In this document: piece after piece, positions 33,298-42,082 of the stretch
How the letters are laid out: the number at the start of each line of letters is the position of its first letter
Position numbering within the stretch: position 1 is the first letter of the stretch
Notes under the pieces: generated by a model
What the model saw: the letters and a program-made list of their open reading frames with translations, nothing else
The model's database searches: none
What the model was told of the DNA's origin: nothing
Translations under genes and position numbers: made by a program
Assembly: GCA_045597345.1 (NCBI GenBank)
Contig: JAZLJW010000110.1
Span: forward strand, 12,943-76,942
Source: Treponema_I sp045597345
Lineage (GTDB): Bacteria > Spirochaetota > Spirochaetia > Treponematales > Treponemataceae
Reading direction: 5' to 3'
Length of the DNA: 64,000 nt

Positions 33298-34128
33298 ATG
33301 AAAGTAACCGCTTTTTTCCATGGTCTTCTGTTGAAAAATCAGATAATTCTCAGATGTACGGATGATAAAGACATGAAAGCCGTATGGAAAATGTTTGCGA
33401 GTAAACAGGCAAGAGAAGAAAGAAGCGGTAAAGAAATTCTTCTGAGAGTCGAACTGGATGCAGAGTTTCAGAAGAGAAGTTTCAAGCAGCTTAATGCAGT
33501 GTGGAAACTGGTAGAGGTTATTTTTTATTCAGAGAATAACCATATGCCGACAGACGAAGAAAAATATTTCTTATACGAATACCTATTGGAATTGTACGCT
33601 GATAAAGTGGTTAATCCTTACAACGATACACTGATACCGGTGCGTATATCTGTAGCAAACACACTGCAGGCCGCAAACTTCATTGACGGCTTACTGTATC
33701 ACCTTGCAACCGAATGCCAATTAACGCAGGACTTGCAAGCCACAGTAAGATCCGTTTTGTACGATTGGGAAATCTGGCGCGGTAATCAGGATCAGGATAT
33801 AAACGACACAAGAACCATAGAAGAAATGAGGAAACGTGTTGTTTATTCGGAAGCATCAGGCAATACACCGGCTGATTTTCATCACATACTTTCGCGCGGT
33901 GCTTATCCACAGTATGCAGATTGTGCGTGGAATATCCTTGCATTAACAAGAGACGAACATACCTATTTCCATGCGCATGGGTGGGCAGACTTTCTGGATA
34001 AGTATCCGCATTTACGCGGAAGAGTAAAAAAAGCCTTTCAGAAAGGCAAAAACGGCTCTATACCGAATGACTTTGACGAAGTAGACACATTTGACGCTGC
34101 ATCACTTGCAAGTCGCGCTATGGGCTGA
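33298..34128 (+). CDS. Putative HNHc nuclease, recombination gene
   Basis: 276 residues. The N-terminal half resembles NinB-type recombination proteins ('RSFKQLNAVWKLVEVIFYSE'). The C-terminal half carries 'DFHHILSRGAYPQYADCAWN' and 'RDEHTYFHAHGW', the His-rich core of the HNHc nuclease family found in YqaJ/RecT operons. The combination may resolve recombination intermediates. Confidence 0.65.
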   Translation: MKVTAFFHGLLLKNQIILRCTDDKDMKAVWKMFASKQAREERSGKEILLRVELDAEFQKRSFKQLNAVWKLVEVIFYSENNHMPTDEEKYFLYEYLLELYADKVVNPYNDTLIPVRISVANTLQAANFIDGLLYHLATECQLTQDLQATVRSVLYDWEIWRGNQDQDINDTRTIEEMRKRVVYSEASGNTPADFHHILSRGAYPQYADCAWNILALTRDEHTYFHAHGWADFLDKYPHLRGRVKKAFQKGKNGSIPNDFDEVDTFDAASLASRAMG

Positions 34129-34148
34129 TTTTAAGGGGAATTAACATT

Positions 34149-35066
34149 ATGGCAGATAAAGACATTGAAACTAAAGAATTAACTTTAATCGTAAAAGAAA
34201 AGACCATCGGATCTCTTGTAACCAATGCACTTGAAATCCAGAACTGGGTAAAAGAACGCCTTTCAGATTATTCACCGGAAAACTACACCGGCAATATTGA
34301 TGATGCAAAAAAAGCACGTGCAGAACTTAACAAGGCAGCCGATAAACTCAATTCAGAACGCCTAAACCTTGAACGTGAATTCATGAAACCTTTCAATGAG
34401 TTCAAGGATGTTGTAAAGCAGACTACAAACCTGATTAACGATGCATCAAACCGTCTTGACCGTATCGTTAAGGCCAAAGAACTGGAAGAAAAAGAACTCA
34501 GAAAGTATGAGTTGAAAAAACTGTGGGAAAGCAAATGTGACTACGTAGCGTTTGATAAAATCCTGAATCCTAAATGGCTGAATAAAACTGCAAAAATTGA
34601 TGACATCAGTTGTCAGATGAAGAATCTTCTCCATCAGATTGAATTAAATCTTGTTCGTCTTGAAGACCTTGAAAATAAGGATGACGTTGAGGTAGACAAG
34701 GCATATTATCTCGAAACTCTTGATTTTAACCGCACAATGATGATGCGTAATTTCAGGGAAGAACACAGGAGAAAGGAAGAGCAGCCACAGAAAAAAGATG
34801 AACCAGAGGTTAAAGAAGAAACTCCTGTTGAAGCAGTAAAAGATATAAAATATACGACAATAGTCAAGAAATATAGTCTGAATATCATCGGACAGTCAGA
34901 TAAAATTGATAAAATAAAACGGATTGTTAATAATCTTAATATTGAATGTCTGTCAGGTATTACTATTGCTGTGACACCTGAGCAGGCTGATAAACTTAAA
35001 AAACAAATGGCGGACATGGGAATCAATTACAACAAATGCGAGTTTTTGACACTCGATGTGCAGTGA
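34149..35066 (+). CDS. DUF1351-type protein
   Basis: 305 residues: an N-terminal helical, lysine-rich coiled region ('GNIDDAKKARAELNKAADKL') typical of DUF1351 proteins found beside RecT genes, then a variable linker and a small alpha/beta C-terminal domain. Probably an accessory recombination protein; function unknown. AGGGG precedes the ATG. Confidence 0.6.
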   Translation: MADKDIETKELTLIVKEKTIGSLVTNALEIQNWVKERLSDYSPENYTGNIDDAKKARAELNKAADKLNSERLNLEREFMKPFNEFKDVVKQTTNLINDASNRLDRIVKAKELEEKELRKYELKKLWESKCDYVAFDKILNPKWLNKTAKIDDISCQMKNLLHQIELNLVRLEDLENKDDVEVDKAYYLETLDFNRTMMMRNFREEHRRKEEQPQKKDEPEVKEETPVEAVKDIKYTTIVKKYSLNIIGQSDKIDKIKRIVNNLNIECLSGITIAVTPEQADKLKKQMADMGINYNKCEFLTLDVQ

Positions 35067-35083
35067 TTGGTAGAGTGGTAACA

Positions 35084-36121
35084 ATGCAATTTATTAAGAT
35101 TGATACAGACATTCAGAGTGATCCAAAAATAAAGATTCTGAAGAAAAAGCATGGCGGTAATGGCTACTTTGTTTATCTTCATTCCCTGATACTTGTAATG
35201 GAGAATGTAAGTGCTAAGGATGTGTCATGTTCTCTCCCATACGCTGCTGCATCAATAAGTTATGATACTGATATTGATGAAGTGGAAGTTGCTAATATTC
35301 TCGAAACTTGTATTTCTCTTGACCTGATGGAGGGTGATGCAGAATCAACAATTTATATCCCTAAAATTCTTTGGCGTCTGGATTACAACGTCATTAACAA
35401 GGATATGCGTAAAATTGTTGACGATGCAAAAGCTGCCTATATTGCAAGAAAAAACGAAAATAATGTGTCTTCTTGTGGCGATACGGTGGCGTTTAGTGGC
35501 AAAACCACTAAAACCGGTGGCGGTGTAGTGGCGTTTAGTGGCATAGATAAAGATATAGAATTAGATAAAGATATAGAATCAGATTATGATATATCTTCTG
35601 ATCATGAAAATTTAAAAGGCTATGAAAATACACACACAACGAAATCACTAGGTATATCATATCCTATAGGCGATGAAAGCGAAAATCAGCCAGAAGAAAC
35701 CGCGTGTGTGACTGTTAATCTTGATTTACAAGAAAATCCTGATAATCCATTCAGGAATAATTACTCAAAGACTGTATTTAAAATCTTACAAGAATCTGGT
35801 TTACCGTGTAGTAATGGCAATTCACTGATTTTCATGCAAAGAGAGTTTTATCAGGCATTGCCGTACATTCATGAATTGCATTTACGTAGCGATGAAGTCA
35901 TTCAGGCGGTAAAAAACTATGCTCAAGTATGCAATATGCCGGATACGTGGTGGAAATCGCGACAGGATTTCCTGAGCCTTTGTAAGAGCAAGAACATTCT
36001 GAAGTTTATTCCCGGAAACTTTGACATCAAGCAATACGAAAACAAGTCAAACACACCCAAGCATGGCTCGATGATACACCAATTAGGACTTGATCAGCGC
36101 GAAGGAGAGTTGCCATTTTGA
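35084..36121 (+). CDS. Replication initiator-like protein (Lin1244/DUF4373 N-terminus)
   Basis: 345 residues. 'MQFIKIDTDIQSDPKIKI' and 'YFVYLHSLILVM' match the N-terminal winged-helix domain found in phage initiators. The C-terminal part is DnaD-like in placement, followed immediately by a DnaC-like loader. The ATG at 35084 is where the family N-terminus begins. It has four-base overlap with the loader gene. Confidence 0.7.
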   Translation: MQFIKIDTDIQSDPKIKILKKKHGGNGYFVYLHSLILVMENVSAKDVSCSLPYAAASISYDTDIDEVEVANILETCISLDLMEGDAESTIYIPKILWRLDYNVINKDMRKIVDDAKAAYIARKNENNVSSCGDTVAFSGKTTKTGGGVVAFSGIDKDIELDKDIESDYDISSDHENLKGYENTHTTKSLGISYPIGDESENQPEETACVTVNLDLQENPDNPFRNNYSKTVFKILQESGLPCSNGNSLIFMQREFYQALPYIHELHLRSDEVIQAVKNYAQVCNMPDTWWKSRQDFLSLCKSKNILKFIPGNFDIKQYENKSNTPKHGSMIHQLGLDQREGELPF

Positions 36122-36873
36122 CAGACGAAGAAAAAGCAGAAGCTGAGAAAACGAAACAGGAAGAGGACAAAAAAGCCTTTGTTGCGTCAATGGTTTCGCT
36201 TTTTGATGCAACAGTAATCAGCAATGAAGAGGCACAGGAAAGAGACCGCGAAATTGCTGAAGAATCAAGGAAACGGTACCTGAAAGAGCGTAGCGAAATG
36301 TATAAACAGTGTGGCGTTGACCTTAAATACCACAATGTATCACTCAAAGACCTTTTACCGTCTCTGAGACCTGAGCAACAGAAAGTAATTACGGATTTTC
36401 TTGATGAAGTTGAAGCCGGTAAACAGCGTGTTTTGTGGCTAGTAGGAAACCCTGGAACTGGTAAAACGGCTCTTGCTGATGCAATTCTGCGTAACCTTAT
36501 CTTGCGCGGAAAATCAGGCTGTCATTACCTGAGTAATGACTTAATGACACGTATCAAGACCGCTGAAGGATACGGAGTCAGAGAGACAGTTGACGATGTA
36601 AAACGCAGTCTTCTGAAAAAAGACGTGATTGTCTTTGATGATGTCGGGCAGGAGTTTTACCACGAATACGCACAGTATCAGTATTTTGACCTTGTGCAGA
36701 AAATGACGGCTAACGGCAAGAGTTTTGTTATGACAACTAACATCAACAAAAATGACTTTGGCAACAAGTTTCTTGGCCATGCCGTTGTAGACAGACTTAA
36801 AGGCCATTGTAGAGCGATTGAGTTTACCTGGGATTCATACCGAGGGACTGATAAAGAATTATACGTTTTGTGA
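36118..36873 (+). CDS. DnaC-like helicase loader ATPase
   Basis: 251 residues, TTG start overlapping the upstream stop. Walker A 'GNPGTGKTALA', Walker B 'VIVFDDVGQ', and a sensor-type 'FVMTTNINK'. It loads the replicative helicase, which is not encoded in the window and may be the host's. N-terminal 100 residues are a charged helicase-contact region. Confidence 0.85.
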   Translation: MTDEEKAEAEKTKQEEDKKAFVASMVSLFDATVISNEEAQERDREIAEESRKRYLKERSEMYKQCGVDLKYHNVSLKDLLPSLRPEQQKVITDFLDEVEAGKQRVLWLVGNPGTGKTALADAILRNLILRGKSGCHYLSNDLMTRIKTAEGYGVRETVDDVKRSLLKKDVIVFDDVGQEFYHEYAQYQYFDLVQKMTANGKSFVMTTNINKNDFGNKFLGHAVVDRLKGHCRAIEFTWDSYRGTDKELYVL

Positions 36874-36891
36874 AAAGAGAGGTAATTGAAA

Positions 36892-37338
36892 ATGACAGAC
36901 TTAAACAGTGTAACCGTGATTGGACGCCTGACAAAAGACGTTGATCTGCGTTATATGGCTAATGGCAATGCAGTTGGAAATATGAGTATTGCCGTTAATC
37001 GTTCGGTTAAGAAAGGCGAGCAGTGGGAAGATGAAGCAAGTTTTTTTGAAGTAACACTTTGGGGTAAACAGGCCGAAGCACTTAAACCTTATCTTACTAA
37101 AGGTCAGCAGATTGTCGTTCAGGGATACCTGAAACAAAGTTCATGGGATAAAGACGGAGAGAAACGTAGTAAGGTTGTCATTATCGCTGAAAATATTCAG
37201 CTTGTTGGTGGGAAACGTGATGGTAATTCAGGATCAGGTTACTCAAATAATGCAAGTTCAGTCAGTAATTCAGGATACCAGACTCCTGAACCACCACAGC
37301 AGTCTGAAATGGCATTCAGCGAAGATATCCCATTTTAA
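36892..37338 (+). CDS. ssb: Single-stranded DNA-binding protein
   Basis: 148 residues. 'LNSVTVIGRLTKDVDLRYM' N-terminus, 'EVTLWGKQAEAL' and the acidic tip 'MAFSEDIPF' are classical SSB features. ATG 36892 follows AGAGGTAATTGAAA. It closes the replication and recombination operon. Confidence 0.95.
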   Translation: MTDLNSVTVIGRLTKDVDLRYMANGNAVGNMSIAVNRSVKKGEQWEDEASFFEVTLWGKQAEALKPYLTKGQQIVVQGYLKQSSWDKDGEKRSKVVIIAENIQLVGGKRDGNSGSGYSNNASSVSNSGYQTPEPPQQSEMAFSEDIPF

Positions 37339-37408
37339 CGGGATAACTGTTTTTTTTGCTTTATGCTACGCTAATGCGTAAAGGCGTAGTATAATGCTGA
37401 TAAATTAA

Positions 37409-37421
37409 GTCTTGGCGGACA
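37409..37421 (+). repeat. GTCTTGGCGGACA motif, copy 5
   Basis: Exact copy followed by GAGATTAAGG, just before the HNH gene; TATAAT lies 19 bases upstream. The motif tail supplies the AAGGGAG ribosome site of the next gene. Confidence 0.7.
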
Positions 37422-37441
37422 GAGATTAAGGGAGTTGTTTA

Positions 37442-37990
37442 ATGACTACTGAAGAGTGGAGAGACATCAATGGGTACGAGGGGCGTTATCAGGTATCTAA
37501 TAAAGGCAGAGTAAAATCTTTACCAAGATACGTGAATAATCATACCGGTAAACTCTTGGTAAAAGAAAAATTTATAACATTATCAAAAACGCCTAAAGGA
37601 TATTTGCATTGTTATCTATCAAAAGGTTCTCGTGATAAATGTTTTTTAGTTCATCGTCTTGTGGCAGATGCGTTTATTCCTAATCCTGATAATAAACCAC
37701 AGGTAAACCATATCGATTGCAACAAGGAAAACAATACTGTTGAAAATCTTGAATGGTGTACTAATGGTGAAAATCAAATTCATGCATATAAGAATGGATT
37801 AAATTATGTAACTGGAAGAGCTGGTAGACCAAAAAGAAAAGTAAATCAAATTGATATTAGAACTCTCAGCGTAATAAAGACTTATAACTCAATTGCTGAA
37901 GCTCAGAGAATAACTCATTCAAAAAACATTGGAATGGTTTGTCGTGGTGAAAGAAACTCTGCAAACGGTTTTTATTGGAGTTATGTATGA
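37442..37990 (+). CDS. HNH homing endonuclease (NUMOD4/NUMOD1)
   Basis: 182 residues. NUMOD4 'EEWRDINGYEGRYQVSNKGR', HNH core 'HRLVADAFIPNP ... VNHIDCNKENNTVENLEW', and a C-terminal NUMOD1-type DNA-binding part ('QIDIRTLSVIKTYNS'). Such free-standing genes spread by cutting DNA lacking them. It overlaps the methyltransferase start and carries its own promoter-like TATAAT, consistent with an inserted cassette. Confidence 0.85.
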   Translation: MTTEEWRDINGYEGRYQVSNKGRVKSLPRYVNNHTGKLLVKEKFITLSKTPKGYLHCYLSKGSRDKCFLVHRLVADAFIPNPDNKPQVNHIDCNKENNTVENLEWCTNGENQIHAYKNGLNYVTGRAGRPKRKVNQIDIRTLSVIKTYNSIAEAQRITHSKNIGMVCRGERNSANGFYWSYV

Positions 37991-39822
37991 GAGGTTTATT
38001 TGATTCTTCGGTAGATGTCAGAATTGACAAACCAATCCGCATGATTTCGTTATTTGCCGGCTATGGGTCACCTGAGATGGCTCTTAAACGGTTAGGTGCA
38101 AAGTTTGAACACCATTTCGTATGTGAATGGGATAAGTATGCTGTGAAGTCTTACAACGCAGTACATGGTACTAATTTTGAGACTTCCGATGTACGAAATA
38201 TTCACGGTTCTGACTTAAAAATCACAGACACTGACAAGTTTTGCTATATGCTTACATACAGTTTTCCATGTTTTACAGGGGAAACTCTTGTTTTAACAGA
38301 TAATGGACTTAAACAGATTAAAGATGTTTGTGAAGGCGAATCTGTTATTTCTCATGATGGTGCTTATCATAAAATAATTGCAGCAAAAAAAACTGGTACT
38401 AAACAGATTTGGACTGTTAAGTCTATGGCGTCTCCTGAAATTAATTGTACAGAAAATCATCCGTTTTATGTAAGGAAAATGTATAGAAAGTACCCTGTAT
38501 ATCAGAATGGTAAAAGGGGTGCGGAAAGACATTTTTCAGAACCTGAATGGGTAAGATGTGATGAACTTACAAAGAATCACTATTTGGGAATAGCTATAAA
38601 TCAAAACTTAAAAATGCCTGATTGGGATGGCGTTGTATTCAAGTGGAATGATGGCAGATCAGATAGATTATCAAAATGCATTGATGTTAAAAATCATTCA
38701 TTTTGGTGGTTAATGGGTCGTTATGTAGGTGACGGATGGGTAAGACAACAGGGTGGAATTATTATCTGTTGTGCAAACAACGAAGAATCCGAAATTCTTG
38801 TTCATGTCAGAAATTGCGGATTCAATTACTCTATTGTTTCAGAAAAAACCGTAAAAAAAATCCATATACCAATTAAAGAACTCTCAGAGTTCGTTAAATG
38901 TTTTGGCCATGGTGCTGAAAACAAGCATATACCTAATTTTATGTTTGATATGCCTGTACCATATCTTGAAAGTTTTATTGACGGGTATGTTAGTGCTGAT
39001 GGTTGGATCAGAAAAGACGGTTTGCACAAAGTATCAAGTATTAGTAAAAACCTGATTTATGGAACAGCTCAGCTTGTAGCAAAAGTATATAAGACTCCAT
39101 ACAAAATCTATTTGAATAAAAGAAGGCCTATTGTTGAAATAGAAGGACGTATTTGTAATCAGAAATCAGGATACGAACTTGTTTGGAAGAAAGAAAAAAG
39201 AAAGCAAGATAAAGCATTTTATGAAGATGGTTTTATTTGGTGTCCTGTAAGAGAAGTTTCAAAAACTGAAAAAATAGAAGATGTTTTTGATATTGAAGTA
39301 GAAGAATCTCATTCTTTCACTGCAAACGGTGTAATTGTTCATAACTGTACTGATTTGAGCCTGGCCGGGAAACAAGCCGGTATGAAAAAGGGGTCAGGAA
39401 CTCGTAGTGGGTTACTCTGGGAAGTAGAGCGCATTCTTTCTGAATTACATACTTCCGGCATGGATAAGCCACAAGTACTATTCATGGAAAACGTCCCTCA
39501 GGTATGCGGCGAAAAGAATATTGACGATTTCAATAATTGGGTTCGTTTCCTTGAATCAATCGGTTATCACTCATTCTTGCAGATTCTTAATGCGAAAGAT
39601 TACGGAGTAGCTCAAAATCGCGAACGTGCTTTCATGTTTTCATTTCTTGACGATGTTTATTACGAATTTCCAAAACCAATAGAACTTAATAAGTGTGTCA
39701 TTGATTATCTTGACGAAGAAGTAGACAAAAAGTACTTCATAACAAGTGAAAAGGCTGAGAAACTGCTTGCTTCTTTGGTTGATACAGGTGTTTTGGAATC
39801 GGATTCAAAGGCTTCATCATGA
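37987..39822 (+). CDS. DNA (cytosine-5) methyltransferase N-terminal part with intein
   Basis: 611 residues before splicing. Motif I 'MISLFAGYGSPEMAL', motif VI 'LFMENVPQV' and motif VIII 'AQNRERAF' are present. Motif IV is interrupted: 'SFP' is followed by a 359-residue intein, then 'CTDLS', so the catalytic Cys is the first C-extein residue. ATG 37987 has GGAG seven bases upstream. Motifs IX and X lie in a separate frame (40322-40933), with repeat fragments between. Confidence 0.85.
   Translation: MRGLFDSSVDVRIDKPIRMISLFAGYGSPEMALKRLGAKFEHHFVCEWDKYAVKSYNAVHGTNFETSDVRNIHGSDLKITDTDKFCYMLTYSFPCFTGETLVLTDNGLKQIKDVCEGESVISHDGAYHKIIAAKKTGTKQIWTVKSMASPEINCTENHPFYVRKMYRKYPVYQNGKRGAERHFSEPEWVRCDELTKNHYLGIAINQNLKMPDWDGVVFKWNDGRSDRLSKCIDVKNHSFWWLMGRYVGDGWVRQQGGIIICCANNEESEILVHVRNCGFNYSIVSEKTVKKIHIPIKELSEFVKCFGHGAENKHIPNFMFDMPVPYLESFIDGYVSADGWIRKDGLHKVSSISKNLIYGTAQLVAKVYKTPYKIYLNKRRPIVEIEGRICNQKSGYELVWKKEKRKQDKAFYEDGFIWCPVREVSKTEKIEDVFDIEVEESHSFTANGVIVHNCTDLSLAGKQAGMKKGSGTRSGLLWEVERILSELHTSGMDKPQVLFMENVPQVCGEKNIDDFNNWVRFLESIGYHSFLQILNAKDYGVAQNRERAFMFSFLDDVYYEFPKPIELNKCVIDYLDEEVDKKYFITSEKAEKLLASLVDTGVLESDSKASS
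38269..39345 (+). mobile_element. Intein with LAGLIDADG homing endonuclease
   Basis: Encodes residues 95-453 of the precursor. Block A 'CFTGETLVLTDNGLKQI' begins with the nucleophile Cys; block B includes 'TENHPFYV'; block F/G ends 'HSFTANGVIVHN' before a Cys. The two LAGLIDADG helices read 'LMGRYVGDGW' and 'FIDGYVSADGW'. All catalytic residues for splicing are present. The insertion is exactly at the active-site cysteine. Confidence 0.9.
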
Positions 39823-40004
39823 AGAAACTTATTCACGCAATACTGATGAAAAGTGATGGATCTGGTCACTTAACTGATGCATCTCACCATAAGGCAAAGA
39901 TAACAGATCAGTGTTGTGCAGCAACAATAACGGCAAGGTATTTCAAAGGAATATCTAGTAACGGTGACAATATGGTGATTGTGGTATCTGAAAATGAACG
40001 ATGA
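39819..40004 (+). CDS. Methyltransferase repeat fragment 1
   Basis: 61 residues. 'CAATITARYFKGISSNGDN' resembles the target-recognition side repeats (VY-x-GxSPTITT) of phage cytosine methyltransferases. Its ATG overlaps the stop of the previous frame as ATGA. It could be translated by coupling or be a piece of a broken gene. Confidence 0.5.
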   Translation: MKKLIHAILMKSDGSGHLTDASHHKAKITDQCCAATITARYFKGISSNGDNMVIVVSENER

Positions 40005-40146
40005 TAAACAAGTTATTTTAGCTGGATACATAGACAAAGGAACGGGGAAACATCAAAGCAATTGCGTCTATATTCCCTGGGGGGGGTATCACCTACGTTG
40101 TGCGCTACTATTGGCGTTAAAGCGCCTGCAGTTATGTTTGTTGTAA
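39994..40146 (+). pseudogene. Methyltransferase repeat fragment 2, broken at a G8 tract
   Basis: Starts inside fragment 1. Reads 'LAGYIDKGTGKHQSNCVY' and then meets eight G. Adding one G would open 'GVSPTLCATIGVKAPAVM', the expected repeat core. With G8 the frame ends soon at 40146. Whether this is a phase-variable switch or decay cannot be told from one sequence. Confidence 0.5.
40079..40086 (+). repeat. Poly-G tract (G8)
   Basis: Eight G within a methyltransferase repeat fragment, at a point where a one-base change alters the frame. A slippage-prone site. Confidence 0.8.
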
Positions 40147-40155
40147 GGTGTTGTG

Positions 40156-40359
40156 ATGATTCTGATAGGCGGTGAACAGAAACACCAGAGTTGCCAAATC
40201 GTAGGTGAAATGGATAACTCAGACGGTACTTTTGAGAGTGCTAACAGAGTTTATAGCGTATATGGCTGTTCCCATACGATTACAACAGGTTCTGGTGGTA
40301 TACCAAAGTTTTTAGTTTGTTATGGAAAAAGAGATTGTAAGGATAAAACAGGCAACTAA
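40156..40359 (+). CDS. Methyltransferase repeat fragment 3
   Basis: 67 residues with 'CQIVGEMDNSDGTFESANRV' and 'YGCSHTITTGSGGIPKFLV', a full copy of the VY-x-GxSxTITT repeat. AAGG precedes the start. Ends 38 bases inside the next frame. Confidence 0.5.
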   Translation: MILIGGEQKHQSCQIVGEMDNSDGTFESANRVYSVYGCSHTITTGSGGIPKFLVCYGKRDCKDKTGN

Positions 40360-40933
40360 GACAGGCTACATAGAAATGGAATCAGGAGGTGTAGCTGATT
40401 TGTCTTACCCTACAAGTGAATTAAGGCGCGGTAGAGTTCAGGGGGGGGGGATGATTTCACCAACATTAACCTGTGGCGGAGGAGAGATCTACAGGATTGA
40501 GAAACGAAGGTTTTTTGAGCGGGCGTTGGAAACTTTAAGAGAAAACGACTGTGAAGTAGGTGATACAGTGGATGCGTTTAACAAGAAAGTAAATAAAACA
40601 GGGATATGTCCTACGATAACTACAAGACCTGAGGGTTTTAAGACGGCAATTCTGCCGGTTGTAAAAGGAAATGGTGACGGTTTGGAGGATATGGCAGTTA
40701 TGGAATACAAAATCAGAAAGCTTACAGAACGTGAGTGTTTGCGGCTGATGGATGTAGCAGAAGAAGATATAGACAAGATGGCAGAAGTAAACAGTGCCAC
40801 TCAGATGTATCGTCAAGCAGGAAATTCGATAGTTGTTAATGTTATGTGTGCCATGTTCAGCCAGCTGAATATTCAAGGTATAAGACCTTGGAATGACGCA
40901 ATTAGAGTCGGTTTTTTGGATTCAAAGAAATGA
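40322..40933 (+). CDS. Methyltransferase C-terminal part (motifs IX-X)
   Basis: 203 residues. Two further repeats ('GRVQGGGMISPTLTCGGG', 'NKTGICPTITTRPEG') are followed by motif IX/X: 'LTERECLRLMDVAEEDI' and 'MYRQAGNSIVVNVMCAMF'. These complete the cytosine methyltransferase begun at 37987. A ten-G tract at 40441 lies in the first repeat. It could pair with the N-terminal part as a second chain, or belong to a split gene. Confidence 0.65.
   Translation: MEKEIVRIKQATKTGYIEMESGGVADLSYPTSELRRGRVQGGGMISPTLTCGGGEIYRIEKRRFFERALETLRENDCEVGDTVDAFNKKVNKTGICPTITTRPEGFKTAILPVVKGNGDGLEDMAVMEYKIRKLTERECLRLMDVAEEDIDKMAEVNSATQMYRQAGNSIVVNVMCAMFSQLNIQGIRPWNDAIRVGFLDSKK
40441..40450 (+). repeat. Poly-G tract (G10)
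   Basis: Ten G in the methyltransferase C-terminal frame, which is open at this length. Loss or gain of one G would cut off motifs IX and X. Confidence 0.8.
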
Positions 40934-41103
40934 ATGAAACAATTTTACCTGTATGCATCAATCTGTATGAGGGACCTGGTGGGGCAGAAACATCATTTCA
41001 GGATCGTGTATATCTTGTAGATAAAATATCAGTTGCTATTACGAGTTCGTTCAGACCATGGTATTTAGTGCCTGGTAATGAAGATAGAAATAATAATGAG
41101 TGA
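40930..41103 (+). CDS. Small protein with one methyltransferase-like repeat
   Basis: 57 residues, overlapping the previous stop. 'DRVYLVDKISVAITSSFRPW' matches the same repeat core as the upstream fragments. Probably a stray repeat unit of the methyltransferase recognition region. Confidence 0.4.
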   Translation: MNETILPVCINLYEGPGGAETSFQDRVYLVDKISVAITSSFRPWYLVPGNEDRNNNE

Positions 41104-41109
41104 ATATAT

Positions 41110-41310
41110 ATGGATTTGTTAGAAAAAGTATTCCTTTTGTTTTTATCATTATCGCTTATTTTCTTTGCATTGGCATCATTTCTTTACAAGAACTTAGATG
41201 AAAATTCAAAGGTTTTGCATTTTTGTATCGGTATTTTCAAGTGGATGTGCCGTATATCACTTTTGCTGTTAACAATACTTACACTTATAGGATGGATATT
41301 CTATGAATAA
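41110..41310 (+). CDS. Small membrane protein, holin-like
   Basis: 66 residues with two membrane segments (about residues 5-25 and 43-63) and short charged ends. It overlaps the following M23 peptidase gene, so a holin-type role is possible. Confidence 0.5.
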   Translation: MDLLEKVFLLFLSLSLIFFALASFLYKNLDENSKVLHFCIGIFKWMCRISLLLLTILTLIGWIFYE

Positions 41311-41788
41311 AAAGATTTTGACATTTATTTCGTTAATCACGATGGTTTCGTTTACTGCCAGTGCATTGGAGTTTGATTTTCCTCTTCGTTGTTCATATGT
41401 GGTAACAAGCGAGTTGAGTGACAGGGGAATGCTTAAGATCGGTGAAGTAAACTCATGGGATGTAATACACAAGGGTGTAGATATAGCACCGATGGTGCAT
41501 AACGCACCTGTGTATGCTGCGGCTGATGGCGTTGTTATAACACATTATCCGGCATGTTATGGCGGCCATCCTACTTATGGCGTCTGCATCGTTATTAAGC
41601 ATGCTGAGGGATTTTATACTCTTTACGCACATCTCGACTCTACTGTTGTTCGGGAAGGAATGGAAGTCAGTAAGGGGCAATATATCGGAAATACTGGTAA
41701 TACCGGCATAAGTACAGGAGAACATCTTCACTTTGAGATTCTTCTTGATCCGCTTGTATTACTTAATATTAATGCTATGGAATGGTAG
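41303..41788 (+). CDS. M23 family metallopeptidase with signal peptide
   Basis: 161 residues. A signal peptide (about residues 1-20, ending 'TASALE') precedes an M23/LytM domain: 'HKGVDIAP' holds the H-xxx-D zinc ligands, 'TGISTGEHLHFEI' the H-x-H. It probably cleaves peptidoglycan cross-links after export. A second lysis-type locus, apart from the one at 23-24 kb. Confidence 0.85.
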   Translation: MNKKILTFISLITMVSFTASALEFDFPLRCSYVVTSELSDRGMLKIGEVNSWDVIHKGVDIAPMVHNAPVYAAADGVVITHYPACYGGHPTYGVCIVIKHAEGFYTLYAHLDSTVVREGMEVSKGQYIGNTGNTGISTGEHLHFEILLDPLVLLNINAMEW

Positions 41789-41800
41789 TAGGAGTAAAAA

Positions 41801-42082
41801 ATGTTCGCAGTTGAAAGTGAAAAGATTGTTGATAAATTGATTGAAGCCGAATACAAACAGGCTGTTAAACAGTATGGAAAGACATACGCAGATGAAAATG
41901 AAGCTCACGATGTCCTTTATGAAGAAATAATTGAATCCATTGAAGAAGTACGCAAGTTATCGCCTAATCCTAAATGCGCTGCATACAATATTAAGAATGC
42001 CAGGGCTGCGATAAAAGAACTCGCCCAGGTTTGCGCGGTATGTGGAAAAATAATTGCCGGAGAAACTGAAAATGTCGGTTGA
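41801..42082 (+). CDS. Hypothetical protein
   Basis: 93 helical residues with a Cys pair near the C-terminus ('CAVCGKII'). Follows the M23 gene by 12 bases with GGAG upstream. Not recognised. Confidence 0.5.
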   Translation: MFAVESEKIVDKLIEAEYKQAVKQYGKTYADENEAHDVLYEEIIESIEEVRKLSPNPKCAAYNIKNARAAIKELAQVCAVCGKIIAGETENVG

